From the NCBI GenBank assembly GCA_027622375.1, contig JAQCAB010000010.1, positions 1 through 55,164 of the forward strand: a stretch of DNA of 55,164 bases, in the 5' to 3' direction. The notes under the pieces were generated by a model that was given only the letters and a program-made list of their open reading frames with translations, made no database searches and was not told the origin of the DNA. The stretch is from Bacteroidota bacterium. GTDB lineage: Bacteria > Bacteroidota > Ignavibacteria > UBA10030 > UBA8401. Shown in pieces: positions 27,882 through 36,530 of this stretch. Positions within the stretch are counted from its first letter, which is position 1; the number at the start of each line of letters is the position of its first letter. The translations under genes and the position numbers were made by a program.

Positions 27882-29536
27882 TGCAAAATTATATTTATAA
27901 ACAATTGCTGCTCGCAATTAAAAAATTAAATTATCCTTTAGTTGAATTCCATTTAGAAAAACCAAGATTACCAACTCACGGGGATGTTTCATGCACAGTT
28001 GTGCTTACACTTGCAAAAATGTTATCAAAGCCACCACGCGAAATAGCTAGCGCAATTGTAAATAATTTATTACTTGATAATTCAATTATTAAATCAGTTG
28101 AAATTGCAGGTGCAGGTTTTTTAAATTTTCGATTTGCAGATTCAGCAATAATTGAAGAATCAAAAAATATTTTAAAATTAAATAACAATTTTGGTAAATC
28201 AGATTTAAAAAAAAATAAAAAAGTAAATCTAGAATGGGTGAGTGCAAACCCGACTGGTCCTTTGCACAGTGGACATGGAAGGCAAGTTTGTTTAGGTGGT
28301 GTGATTGCAAATTTGTTGGAATGGATTGGTTATGATGTAACAAGAGAATATTATTTTAACAACGCCGGAAATCAAATGAAGTTGTTAGCTGATAGTATTT
28401 TTGCTCGTTACAATGAAGTTTGTGGATTAAAAATAAATTTTCCAGAAAATGGATATCAAGGTTTGTACATTCAAACAATTGCTGAAGAAATAAAGAATAA
28501 ATTTGGAAGTGAATTATCTCGACAATCACTTGATGGAAATGGAAAACCATTATTCCAAACATTTGGTGAAGAATGGTGTTTTGAAAATATTAAAAAAACT
28601 TTGCACAAATTAAATATTCATCACGATCTTTTTTATAATGAAGATTCACTTTATAGTAGTGGAAAAATTGATGATGTAATATCGCAGTTACGACAAAAAG
28701 ATTTAATTTATGAAGAAGAAGGTGCGCTTTGGTTTAGAACAACAAAATTTGGTTTTGATAAAGATCGTGTGGTTGTAAAATCAACAGGTGAACCAACTTA
28801 TAGATTACCCGATATTGCTTATCATCGCGAAAAATTTGTTCGTGGTTTTGATTTGTTGGTTGATATTTTTGGTGCAGATCATATTGCAACAATTCCAGAT
28901 GTACTTGCAGGGATTGAAGCGCTTGGTTTTGATAAAAATAAAGTTAAAGTAATTATTCATCAAATGGTTTCATTTGTTGATGGTGAAGAAGTTGTAAAAA
29001 TGTCAAAGCGAAATGCAAAAGTTTATACTTTAGATGAATTGATAAATGATGTTGGGATTGATGCGGTTTATTATTTTTTTATAATGCGAAGTGCAAATAC
29101 ACATTTAGAGTTTGATATTTTACTTGCAAAAAAACAATCCGAAGAAAATCCACTTTATTATGTACAATATGCTCATGCACGAATTGCAAGTATTTTACGT
29201 TTTGCTGAAGATGAAAAAATAAAAATATCACCAAATGAACTTTTGCAATTTTCAAAATTAAATTTAATTGAAGCCAAAGAAGAAATAGATTTGCTGAAAG
29301 TTTTATTGGAGTTCCCACTAATGATTGAAAGTTCTGCTGAAATGTGCGAACCACATCGTTTGCCAACTTATCTGCATCAAGTTGCAGAAGCATTTCATCG
29401 TTTTTATCATAATCATAGAGTGATAAGTGAAAATAAAAATTTAACAATTGCTCGTGTTGCGCTTTGTTTGATGACAAAAATTGTTTTATCAAATAGTTTC
29501 AAAATACTCAATGTTTCAGCACCAGAACGGATGTAA
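27881..29536 (+). CDS. argS: Arginyl-tRNA synthetase
   Basis: The 551-residue class I synthetase is complete. An N-terminal tRNA-binding domain (about 1-85) is followed by the HIGH-type signature ANPTGPLHSGHGR (HSGH at 129-132), a class-Ia catalytic core with FGADHI, the KMSKR loop at about 373-377, and a C-terminal anticodon-binding DALR domain ending RVALCLMTKIVLSNSFKILN. It charges tRNA-Arg in the cytoplasm. It is the last gene of the housekeeping run; a 157-base gap follows before the polysaccharide locus. Confidence 0.97.
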   Translation: MQNYIYKQLLLAIKKLNYPLVEFHLEKPRLPTHGDVSCTVVLTLAKMLSKPPREIASAIVNNLLLDNSIIKSVEIAGAGFLNFRFADSAIIEESKNILKLNNNFGKSDLKKNKKVNLEWVSANPTGPLHSGHGRQVCLGGVIANLLEWIGYDVTREYYFNNAGNQMKLLADSIFARYNEVCGLKINFPENGYQGLYIQTIAEEIKNKFGSELSRQSLDGNGKPLFQTFGEEWCFENIKKTLHKLNIHHDLFYNEDSLYSSGKIDDVISQLRQKDLIYEEEGALWFRTTKFGFDKDRVVVKSTGEPTYRLPDIAYHREKFVRGFDLLVDIFGADHIATIPDVLAGIEALGFDKNKVKVIIHQMVSFVDGEEVVKMSKRNAKVYTLDELINDVGIDAVYYFFIMRSANTHLEFDILLAKKQSEENPLYYVQYAHARIASILRFAEDEKIKISPNELLQFSKLNLIEAKEEIDLLKVLLEFPLMIESSAEMCEPHRLPTYLHQVAEAFHRFYHNHRVISENKNLTIARVALCLMTKIVLSNSFKILNVSAPERM

Positions 29537-29693
29537 AGATACTTGTAAATTTGGTACACTTTTCGTAAATAGTGTTATGTCAAATCCAAAAAGAGGACAT
29601 ATTTAACCTCACTTTGTTACCTGCCGTAAAGCATTAAAATTTTATTTTTTTAAAATTGAAGTACAATATTTATTTATTTCAATTATTTATTTT
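29537..29693. promoter_or_regulatory. Intergenic region before the polysaccharide locus
   Basis: This 157-base gap separates argS from the first polysaccharide gene, the longest break before that cluster, so it probably carries its promoter and possibly an argS terminator. A weak hairpin, ACACT/AGTGT, lies at about 29556-29575. A TAAATTTG at 29546-29553 resembles the Bacteroidota -7 box, but no convincing upstream partner is seen and such strings are expected by chance here. No coding frame or RNA gene is recognised. Confidence 0.3.
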
Positions 29694-30179
29694 ATGACAC
29701 AACAATTTAAATTTGGTGAAATTGATGGAATCATTGTCAAGCCACTTCAAAAATTTTCGGATTCGAGAGGTTGGCTTTTGGAACTTTTTCGTGAAGATGA
29801 AATTGATAAAAATTTTCTTCCAAAAATGTCTTATATCTCAATGACAAATTCCGGAGTTGTTCGTGGGCCACACGAGCATAAAGATCAAGCAGATATGTTT
29901 ATTTTTTTGGAGTCCTCTAAATTTAAACTTTATTTATGGGATAATAGAACGAAGAGCAAAACTTATCTCAATAAAAAAATAATTGAAGTTGGAGAAAAAC
30001 TACCCAGCATGGTTATAATTCCTCCAGGAATTGTACACGCATATAAAAATATTGGTGATGGAAATGGAATTACATTAAATTTTCCAAATAAATTGTTTGG
30101 GGGTTTTAACAAAAAAGAAGTTGTTGATGAAGTTAGGCATGAATCAAATCCTAATTCACCATTTAAAATTGATGAATAA
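29694..30179 (+). CDS. RmlC-like dTDP-sugar 3,5-epimerase family cupin (variant active site)
   Basis: The 161-residue cupin is related to dTDP-4-dehydrorhamnose 3,5-epimerase. It keeps the FSDSRGWLLELF motif (RmlC: D-RG-F-E) and a His in RGPHEHKDQ (His60; canonical RGLHxQ), plus PPGIVHAYKN (His115). The position where RmlC usually has its catalytic Tyr (a V-L-Y-K block) reads TLNF at 127-130. It is also shorter than classical RmlC (~180). It abuts rmlB, so it likely acts on a dTDP-4-keto-6-deoxy sugar, but the exact reaction (3,5-, 3- or 5-epimerisation) is open. No rmlA or rmlD is in the window. Confidence 0.75.
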   Translation: MTQQFKFGEIDGIIVKPLQKFSDSRGWLLELFREDEIDKNFLPKMSYISMTNSGVVRGPHEHKDQADMFIFLESSKFKLYLWDNRTKSKTYLNKKIIEVGEKLPSMVIIPPGIVHAYKNIGDGNGITLNFPNKLFGGFNKKEVVDEVRHESNPNSPFKIDE

Positions 30180-31193
30180 ATGAAAAATATTTTAATTACA
30201 GGCGGCGCAGGTTTTATTGGAAGTAATTTTACCCACTTCATGTTAGAAAAATATTCAGATATAAATATATTCAATCTTGATAAATTAACTTATGCAGCTA
30301 ATCTTGAAAATTTAAAAAGTATAGAAAACAATTCACGATACAATTTTATTCATGGAGATATTTGCAATAGTGAGTTAGTCGATAAAACTTTAAAAGAAAA
30401 TAATATCGACACAATTGTACATTTTGCTGCTGAGTCGCATGTTGATAGAAGTATTTTAGGTCCTGAAATATTTATTCACACAAATGTTTTAGGAACATCA
30501 GTTTTATTAGAAGCTATTCGGAAATTAAAAATTTCAAAACTTATTCATGTTTCAACTGATGAAGTTTATGGCTCACTTTCACAAAATGGAAAATTTGTTG
30601 AAACTACTCCATTGAATCCTACTTCGCCATATTCATCTTCAAAAGCTTCATCTGATTTAATTGCCCTTTCATATTTTAAAACTTTTGATTTGCCGATAAT
30701 TGTAACAAGATGTTCAAATAATTATGGGCCATTTCAATTTCCTGAAAAATTAATTCCACTTATGATTGCGAATGCTTTAAATGATAAAAAATTACCTGTT
30801 TATGGTGAAGGTAAAAATATTCGTGATTGGCTTTTTGTAAAAGATCACTGTTCTGCAATCGATATTGTAATCCAAAAAGGGAAAAATGGCGAAGTTTATA
30901 ATATTGGTGGAAATAATGAATGGCAAAATATAGACATAATAAAATTACTTTTAAAAATATTAAATAAACCTGAATCATTAATTGAGTTTGTAAAAGATAG
31001 ACAAGCGCATGATTTTAGATATGCGATTGATGCATCTAAAATTAAAAATGAACTTGGTTGGGAACCAACATATAAATTTGAAAATGGATTAGAAGAAACA
31101 ATTAAATGGTATTTGGAAAATGAAGTTTGGTGGAAAAGAATTATTAATGGTGAATATCAGAAATATTACGAACTTCAATACTCGAAAAGATAA
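30180..31193 (+). CDS. rfbB: dTDP-glucose 4,6-dehydratase
   Basis: The 337-residue short-chain dehydrogenase-type enzyme has the NAD-binding GGAGFIGS at 8-15, catalytic Thr126-Asp127-Glu128 (STDEVYG), and Tyr151/Lys155 (YSSSK). It also has HFAAESHVDRS, NNYGPFQFPEKLIPLM and the C-terminal LGWEPTYKFENGLEETI. It converts dTDP-glucose to dTDP-4-keto-6-deoxyglucose, the branch point for rhamnose and other 6-deoxy sugars of surface glycans. It starts at the base after the RmlC-like gene's stop, and wecB starts at the base after its own. It is also called rmlB. Confidence 0.93.
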   Translation: MKNILITGGAGFIGSNFTHFMLEKYSDINIFNLDKLTYAANLENLKSIENNSRYNFIHGDICNSELVDKTLKENNIDTIVHFAAESHVDRSILGPEIFIHTNVLGTSVLLEAIRKLKISKLIHVSTDEVYGSLSQNGKFVETTPLNPTSPYSSSKASSDLIALSYFKTFDLPIIVTRCSNNYGPFQFPEKLIPLMIANALNDKKLPVYGEGKNIRDWLFVKDHCSAIDIVIQKGKNGEVYNIGGNNEWQNIDIIKLLLKILNKPESLIEFVKDRQAHDFRYAIDASKIKNELGWEPTYKFENGLEETIKWYLENEVWWKRIINGEYQKYYELQYSKR

Positions 31194-32300
31194 ATGATAA
31201 AGAAGAAAAAAATATTATCAATTGTTGGGGCAAGACCAAATTTTATGAAAGTTGCACCATTGCATAGAGCGATAATTAAATCTGGATTATTTGAACATTC
31301 AATTTTACATACAAATCAACATTATGATGATTTAATGTCAAAAATATTTTTTAAAGAATTTGGATTACCAAAACCTAAAATAAATTTACATTCTGGTTCA
31401 TCAAGTCATGCTGTTCAAACTGCAACAATTATGGTTGAGTTTGAAAAAGTTTTACCAAAATTGAAACCTGATTTGATTGTTGTTGTAGGAGATGTTAATT
31501 CAACTGTTGCATGCTCTTTAGTTGCAAAAAAATTAGGAATCTCTGTTGCACATATTGAATCTGGCTTGCGAAGTTTTGACAGAACTATGCCCGAAGAAAT
31601 TAATAGAATTGTAACTGATTCAATTTCAGATTATTTATTTGTTTCTGAAGAAAGTGGAATGATAAATTTAAAAAAAGAAGGAATCTCAAAAGAAAAAACT
31701 TTTTTTGTTGGAAATATAATGATCGATACTTTAGTCTCTTTACAAAAGGAGATTGATAAATCAGAAATAAAAGAAAAATATAAATTAAATGGATCTGATT
31801 TCATACTTGTTACTATGCATCGACCTAGTAATGTAGATAACAAAAATAAACTTGGTGAAATTATAAAATTGCTAAATGAATTTACAAATTATGGAAAAGT
31901 ATTTTTCCCAATTCATCCAAGGACTAGAAAAATGTTAGAAAATTATAATTTATTCAAAAAGCTTTCTTCGAATAAAAAAATAATTATTACTAATCCGCTC
32001 GGTTATATTGATTTTATTTCGCTGACTAAAAATTGTAAAGTTGTTGTTACAGATTCTGGTGGGATACAAGAAGAATCAACTTTTTTAAAAGTGCCTTGTA
32101 TTACAATGAGAGAGAATACCGAAAGACCAATTACAATAAAAGTTGGTAGTAATATTTTAGCTGGAACAAATTCAAAAAATATTATTGATCACGTAGAGAA
32201 AATTTTTAAAAACAATATTAAAAGTTCAAAAATTCCAAAATATTGGGATGGAAATACTGCAACAAGAATTGTGCATCATTTAAATGAAAAATTAAATTAA
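31194..32300 (+). CDS. wecB: UDP-N-acetylglucosamine 2-epimerase (non-hydrolysing), copy 1
   Basis: This 368-residue protein starts MIKKKKILSIVGARPNFMKVAPL, the WecB N-terminal signature. VVVGDVNSTVACSLVAKKL, AHIESGLRSFDRTMPEEINR and DSGGIQEESTFLKVPC follow, all expected in the epimerase. It interconverts UDP-GlcNAc and UDP-ManNAc. A second, divergent member of the same family lies at 42930, so the two probably act on different substrates or branches of the glycan. No UDP-ManNAc dehydrogenase (wecC) is visible in the window. Confidence 0.88.
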   Translation: MIKKKKILSIVGARPNFMKVAPLHRAIIKSGLFEHSILHTNQHYDDLMSKIFFKEFGLPKPKINLHSGSSSHAVQTATIMVEFEKVLPKLKPDLIVVVGDVNSTVACSLVAKKLGISVAHIESGLRSFDRTMPEEINRIVTDSISDYLFVSEESGMINLKKEGISKEKTFFVGNIMIDTLVSLQKEIDKSEIKEKYKLNGSDFILVTMHRPSNVDNKNKLGEIIKLLNEFTNYGKVFFPIHPRTRKMLENYNLFKKLSSNKKIIITNPLGYIDFISLTKNCKVVVTDSGGIQEESTFLKVPCITMRENTERPITIKVGSNILAGTNSKNIIDHVEKIFKNNIKSSKIPKYWDGNTATRIVHHLNEKLN

Positions 32301-32306
32301 CAGATT

Positions 32307-33935
32307 ATGAAAAAGTTATTTTTATTATTAATTCTTCCAATTTATTTATTATCACAAGGATTTGAAGTATCAAAAAAAAGTGATGATAATATGGATAAAA
32401 CTTCAACACCTTCCTCAATTACGCCTTTTGCAACACCACTTAAATACCAATTAATTTTAGATGGGGCAATTAATCCATCAGAATATAAAATTGGGCCTGG
32501 TGATATTTTTGGTTTAAGTATTATTTCTAGTGCATCAGTTACACTTGAATTAGTTGTTTCGCCCGAAGGGACACTATTACTTCCTGGAATTGGAATTTTT
32601 AATATCGATGGATTATTTTTAGATCAAGCAAGAACAAAGATTATTAATTTGACCAAAAAAAAATATGCATTCAGCGATATTAATTTTGTTCTATTAATTC
32701 CTCGCACATTTAAAGTAAGTGTTTTAGGAGAAGTAGAAGTACCAGGTGTTTATACAATCAGCGCAACCGATAGAGTAAAAAATATTGTAGCTAAAGCAAA
32801 TAAAGATACTTTAAACTCCACAACAAAAAATTTATTTAATGCAGGATCTAAAAGACTAATAAAAATATTACATAAAAATGGAACTGAATCTATTGCAGAT
32901 TTAGAGCTTTATAAAATAACTTTTGATTCAAAATTAAATCCTTATTTACACGATGGTGATGTAATTATAGTTCCAAAAAAACAACTTGATAAAAATTTTA
33001 TTGCTATTTATGGTGAAGTGAATTTTGAAGGGACTTACGAATTTTTAGAATCTGATAATCTTAAAAATTTATTATTAATGGCCGGTAGCACAACCCATTT
33101 TGCAGATTTGCAAAAAGTTGAAATAACAAGATGGGATAATTCTTTACAAAAAGTTGAAATTATAAAATTAGATTTAATTAGTGATCCAAATAATTTCCAA
33201 TTTCAACTTAAAAGAGGAGATAGAGTAAATATAAATTCAACAACTACTTCACAATATAATTATACAATAAAAATTGAAGGTGAAGTAAATCAACCAGGGA
33301 TTTACCCAATTACAAAAGAATCAACTTACTTATTTGAAATTATAAATCGCGCTGGTGGATTTACAAAATATGCGCTTTTGAATTCTGCAAAAATTTATAG
33401 GAAGCAAGTATCAATTTCAAATTTAGAATTAGAAAAATTGGAAAGCGTGAGAAGTAATCTTGCGCCTGAAGATATTGATTATTTTAATACGGAAACTTCT
33501 CTTAGAATTAATCGTGAAATTGTAGTTGCTGATTTCAAAAAAATATTTGAGGATAAAAATAAAAGTGCCGATGTATTATTAAAATCGGGAGATGTAATTT
33601 CTATTCCATCAACTCAAAAAAATATTTATGTGTATGGACAAGTTGCAAAGCCCGGATATCTTCCATTGCTAAGTGAAAATAATATTGATACATATATTGA
33701 AATGGTTGGTGGTTTTCTTGAAAATGCAAAAAGTGATGAAGTAAAAATAATTAAAGCAAATTCAAAAGAATGGGTTGATCCTGATGAAACTACAATTGAA
33801 GATGGAGATTATATTTTTGTTCCAAAAGTTCCATATCGTCCATCGCGATATTATTTTGAAACATTCAGAGATATTGCAGCATTAACAACCTCGCTCGCAA
33901 CATTATATTTAATGATTCAACAAATTGGGAAATAA
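32307..33935 (+). CDS. Wza-like polysaccharide export protein with multiple SLBB domains
   Basis: The 542-residue protein has a signal peptide (MKKLFLLLILPIYLLSQ) without a lipobox Cys. A Poly_export domain follows (YKIGPGDIFGLSII at about 60-73), then four SLBB-type repeats recognisable from VLGEVEVPGVYTI, IYGEVNFEGTYEF, IEGEVNQPGIYPI and VYGQVAKPGYLPL. Near the end is a hydrophobic helix (IAALTTSLATLYLMIQQIG), matching the helix that Wza-type proteins insert in the outer membrane. It is expected to form the outer-membrane/periplasmic export channel for the polysaccharide made by this locus, together with the Wzz-like protein that follows. Confidence 0.85.
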   Translation: MKKLFLLLILPIYLLSQGFEVSKKSDDNMDKTSTPSSITPFATPLKYQLILDGAINPSEYKIGPGDIFGLSIISSASVTLELVVSPEGTLLLPGIGIFNIDGLFLDQARTKIINLTKKKYAFSDINFVLLIPRTFKVSVLGEVEVPGVYTISATDRVKNIVAKANKDTLNSTTKNLFNAGSKRLIKILHKNGTESIADLELYKITFDSKLNPYLHDGDVIIVPKKQLDKNFIAIYGEVNFEGTYEFLESDNLKNLLLMAGSTTHFADLQKVEITRWDNSLQKVEIIKLDLISDPNNFQFQLKRGDRVNINSTTTSQYNYTIKIEGEVNQPGIYPITKESTYLFEIINRAGGFTKYALLNSAKIYRKQVSISNLELEKLESVRSNLAPEDIDYFNTETSLRINREIVVADFKKIFEDKNKSADVLLKSGDVISIPSTQKNIYVYGQVAKPGYLPLLSENNIDTYIEMVGGFLENAKSDEVKIIKANSKEWVDPDETTIEDGDYIFVPKVPYRPSRYYFETFRDIAALTTSLATLYLMIQQIGK

Positions 33936-33936
33936 T

Positions 33937-35115
33937 ATGGCAGAATATAAAGGATTTGAATTTTTAGATTTATTAATATTTTTTGCAAAACTTAAAAATA
34001 AATTACTTGTAGTTTTTTTAGCAAGTTTATTATTTGCATACGGGTTTTTATATTTTTTTGTGAATGAAGAGTTTGAAGCCAATGCAGTAATTATTCCACG
34101 GGGAGATGAATTGAATTCAGGGATTGGATCGGTAATGAATAATTTAAAAAAAGGGATCCCAATTTCTTTCGGAAGTTCAACTTCAGCGCAAGTTGAAATT
34201 AATAGATACAACACAATTATTTATAGCCGTACAACTTTAGAAGGGATTATTAAAAAATATAATTTAATTAGTATTTACAAAATAGATTCTTCTGATGAAG
34301 ATGCAATGGAGCGGGCAATTAGACGAATCCGAAAAAAAATAAATACTAAAGAAAATAATAATGACGCTTTCGAAATAATTGTGAGATCAAAATCACCACA
34401 GCTTTCTGCAGATATTGCAAATTCTCTTGTTGCAGCTATAAATGATAAAATTATAGGATTAGAAGTAACAAAATCTAAAGAAAGTAGAATTTTTTTAGAG
34501 AAAAGAGTGGAAGATATTCGTGAAGAACTGCGTAAATCAGAAGACTCATTACGTGCTTTTCAAGAAACTTCTGGTTTGATAGATCTAAAAAATCAAATGG
34601 CAGGTTTATTTTCAGTCTATTCTGAATTAGAAACAAATTTAATTACAAGACAATTAAAAAAATCTATTTTAGAAAAATTATATAGTAAAGATCATCCCGA
34701 AGTAAAATCGGTTGAAATTCAAATTACAGAGTATCAAAAAAAGTTGGACAAAATAAGATCGGAAGATGACCCAGGAAGTGTAGTGCTTGCAATAAAAAAT
34801 ATTCCACAAAAGTCTGCAGAATATTTAAGAAGATTCAGAAATGTTGAAATAAACAATGCCATTTTGGAATTTATTATTCCCCTTTATGAACAGGCAAAAA
34901 TTGAAGAGAAAAAAGATTTTCCAATTTTACAGGTAATTGATTATGCTATTGCACCTAAAACAAGTTCATTCCCACGAATTTATGTAGCAATAATTTTATC
35001 TTTTTTTATTACTTCCTTACTGGCATTGTATGAATTTTTAAGAGATAAATTAAGTTCAACTACAAATCCAAAAATAGAATATTTAAAACAAGAATTTAGA
35101 TTCACAAAAAAATAA
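33937..35115 (+). CDS. Wzz-like chain-length determinant / polysaccharide co-polymerase
   Basis: I chose the ATG at 33937, one base after the previous stop codon (33933-33935), over an in-frame TTG at 33925 that overlaps the previous gene. The 392-residue protein has a first membrane helix at about 20-41 (LLVVFLASLLFAYGFLYFFV), an extracytoplasmic region with heptad-like helices (for example EDIREELRKSEDSLRAFQ), and a second helix near 345-365 (IYVAIILSFFITSLLALYEFL). This is the Wzz/PCP layout, which sets glycan length and couples to the export channel. No C-terminal tyrosine-kinase domain is present. The protein resembles PCP-1 or kinase-less PCP-2 types. Confidence 0.85.
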   Translation: MAEYKGFEFLDLLIFFAKLKNKLLVVFLASLLFAYGFLYFFVNEEFEANAVIIPRGDELNSGIGSVMNNLKKGIPISFGSSTSAQVEINRYNTIIYSRTTLEGIIKKYNLISIYKIDSSDEDAMERAIRRIRKKINTKENNNDAFEIIVRSKSPQLSADIANSLVAAINDKIIGLEVTKSKESRIFLEKRVEDIREELRKSEDSLRAFQETSGLIDLKNQMAGLFSVYSELETNLITRQLKKSILEKLYSKDHPEVKSVEIQITEYQKKLDKIRSEDDPGSVVLAIKNIPQKSAEYLRRFRNVEINNAILEFIIPLYEQAKIEEKKDFPILQVIDYAIAPKTSSFPRIYVAIILSFFITSLLALYEFLRDKLSSTTNPKIEYLKQEFRFTKK

Positions 35116-35127
35116 ATTATTAAATTA

Positions 35128-36525
35128 TTGGATACTTTCGCAGATCAAAAAATAATAAATCTTCCGAATATAAAATATTTTGGAATATTTCTATTTGTAA
35201 ACCTAATTATATTTTCAGTTTTACAAACAATAATTCCTGTAGTTGATAATATATTTATTTTATTGATTTGTATGTTGCCTTTAATAATAATTTCGCTTTT
35301 CAACTTTAATATAATTTATAACTCCCTAATAATTTCTCTTTTTATAAACTTTCATTTTGGTTATACGATTGGAATATGGGTGTCAATGTTTGTAATTATT
35401 TCATACTTCTTAACCCATAGAAATATTACCTTTGAAGATTATGATTCCGAGATAAGAATTCCTTTTCTAATTTATTTAATATCAATAATTCCTTCTTTTA
35501 TAAACGTGCAGAGGCCATTTAGTAGCATATTAATGCTTTATCATTTGGTTGCATTTTTTTTAATCATCATAATTACAAAAAATTATTTTACAGATGAGAA
35601 TTCAATTAAAAAATTTATTTATACTTATTTGATTTTGGTATTGGCCAACACACTTTATTTATTTTATCAAACTATTTTAGTTGATAAAAGAACTTTTGGT
35701 TTTACTGGAATAATGTATGTTGATTATGTTGGAATAGCAGTTATAATAACTCTTATAAATTTAATTTTTAAATCAGGTGTTAAAAAAATTATTTGGGGAA
35801 TATTATTTTCAATATTTACAATCGGATTAATTGTAACGCAAACAAGAAGTTCGTGGCTTGTAACTGCTACAACAACTTTATTATTCGGAATTTATCTATT
35901 TATAAATTCTGCTAAATTTAATATTAGTAAGTTTAAATTAATAATAAGTGCATCTGTTATTTTAATATTCATATCAATATTAATATTTCAAACAACAAGT
36001 TTAAATCCAAAAATTGCTGAACGAGCAGTTGAATACACTTCATCTAACACAAATTTTGATAAAGGTGGTTTGGCAGTAAACTCACTTGTTTCAAGAATGC
36101 TAATTTGGACAACAGCTGTAAATGCATTTATTGCTCATCCATTTGTAGGGATTGGTGTATATGCGTTTCCGTACACATCATATCTTTACAATAAATTACC
36201 AAAATATTTATTTGATGAATATGTAAATGGGTTATCTGCTCATTTAACATTTTTAGCAGTTGCAGTTGAAACAGGAATTATAGGGTTAATTGGATTTTTG
36301 ATTTTTTTATTTTCAGTATTCAAAAATAATTATCAACTTCTCAAAATTTCTACTTTAAAAGAAATAAAAACTCATAATTTATCAATTGCCTGGTCTTTAA
36401 TTTATATTATAGTTTCGATGTTTGTTACAGATGCGTGGCTTTGGGGGCAAGGGATTTTACTTTTTGGAATTTTTATTGGATTGATGCTTTCGAAATTAAA
36501 ATTTTTGAAATCAGTTAGTTTTTAA
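35128..36525 (+). CDS. O-antigen ligase / polymerase (Wzy-WaaL superfamily) membrane protein
   Basis: The protein is 465 residues with about ten or more membrane helices. The start is a TTG at 35128; the frame is closed by TAA at 35113 and the next Met lies inside a helix. The central segment VTQTRSSWLVTATTTLLFG and the large extracytoplasmic loop after it (LVSRMLIWTTAVNAFIAHPFVGIGVYAFP) are typical of the Wzy_C/O-antigen ligase family (R-W region and H-x-x-x-G-x-G). It may polymerise repeat units or ligate glycan to a lipid or protein acceptor; sequence alone cannot separate polymerase from ligase. Confidence 0.8.
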   Translation: MDTFADQKIINLPNIKYFGIFLFVNLIIFSVLQTIIPVVDNIFILLICMLPLIIISLFNFNIIYNSLIISLFINFHFGYTIGIWVSMFVIISYFLTHRNITFEDYDSEIRIPFLIYLISIIPSFINVQRPFSSILMLYHLVAFFLIIIITKNYFTDENSIKKFIYTYLILVLANTLYLFYQTILVDKRTFGFTGIMYVDYVGIAVIITLINLIFKSGVKKIIWGILFSIFTIGLIVTQTRSSWLVTATTTLLFGIYLFINSAKFNISKFKLIISASVILIFISILIFQTTSLNPKIAERAVEYTSSNTNFDKGGLAVNSLVSRMLIWTTAVNAFIAHPFVGIGVYAFPYTSYLYNKLPKYLFDEYVNGLSAHLTFLAVAVETGIIGLIGFLIFLFSVFKNNYQLLKISTLKEIKTHNLSIAWSLIYIIVSMFVTDAWLWGQGILLFGIFIGLMLSKLKFLKSVSF

Positions 36526-36530
36526 AATTT

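Noticed and set aside
29079-29492. Minus-strand 137-codon frame inside argS
   Set aside because: It lies wholly within a strongly supported argS and its product is low-complexity, with no recognisable family.
29546-29553. TAAATTTG as a Bacteroidota-type -7 promoter box
   Set aside because: No matching -33 TTTG at proper spacing, and such strings are expected often by chance in DNA this AT-rich.
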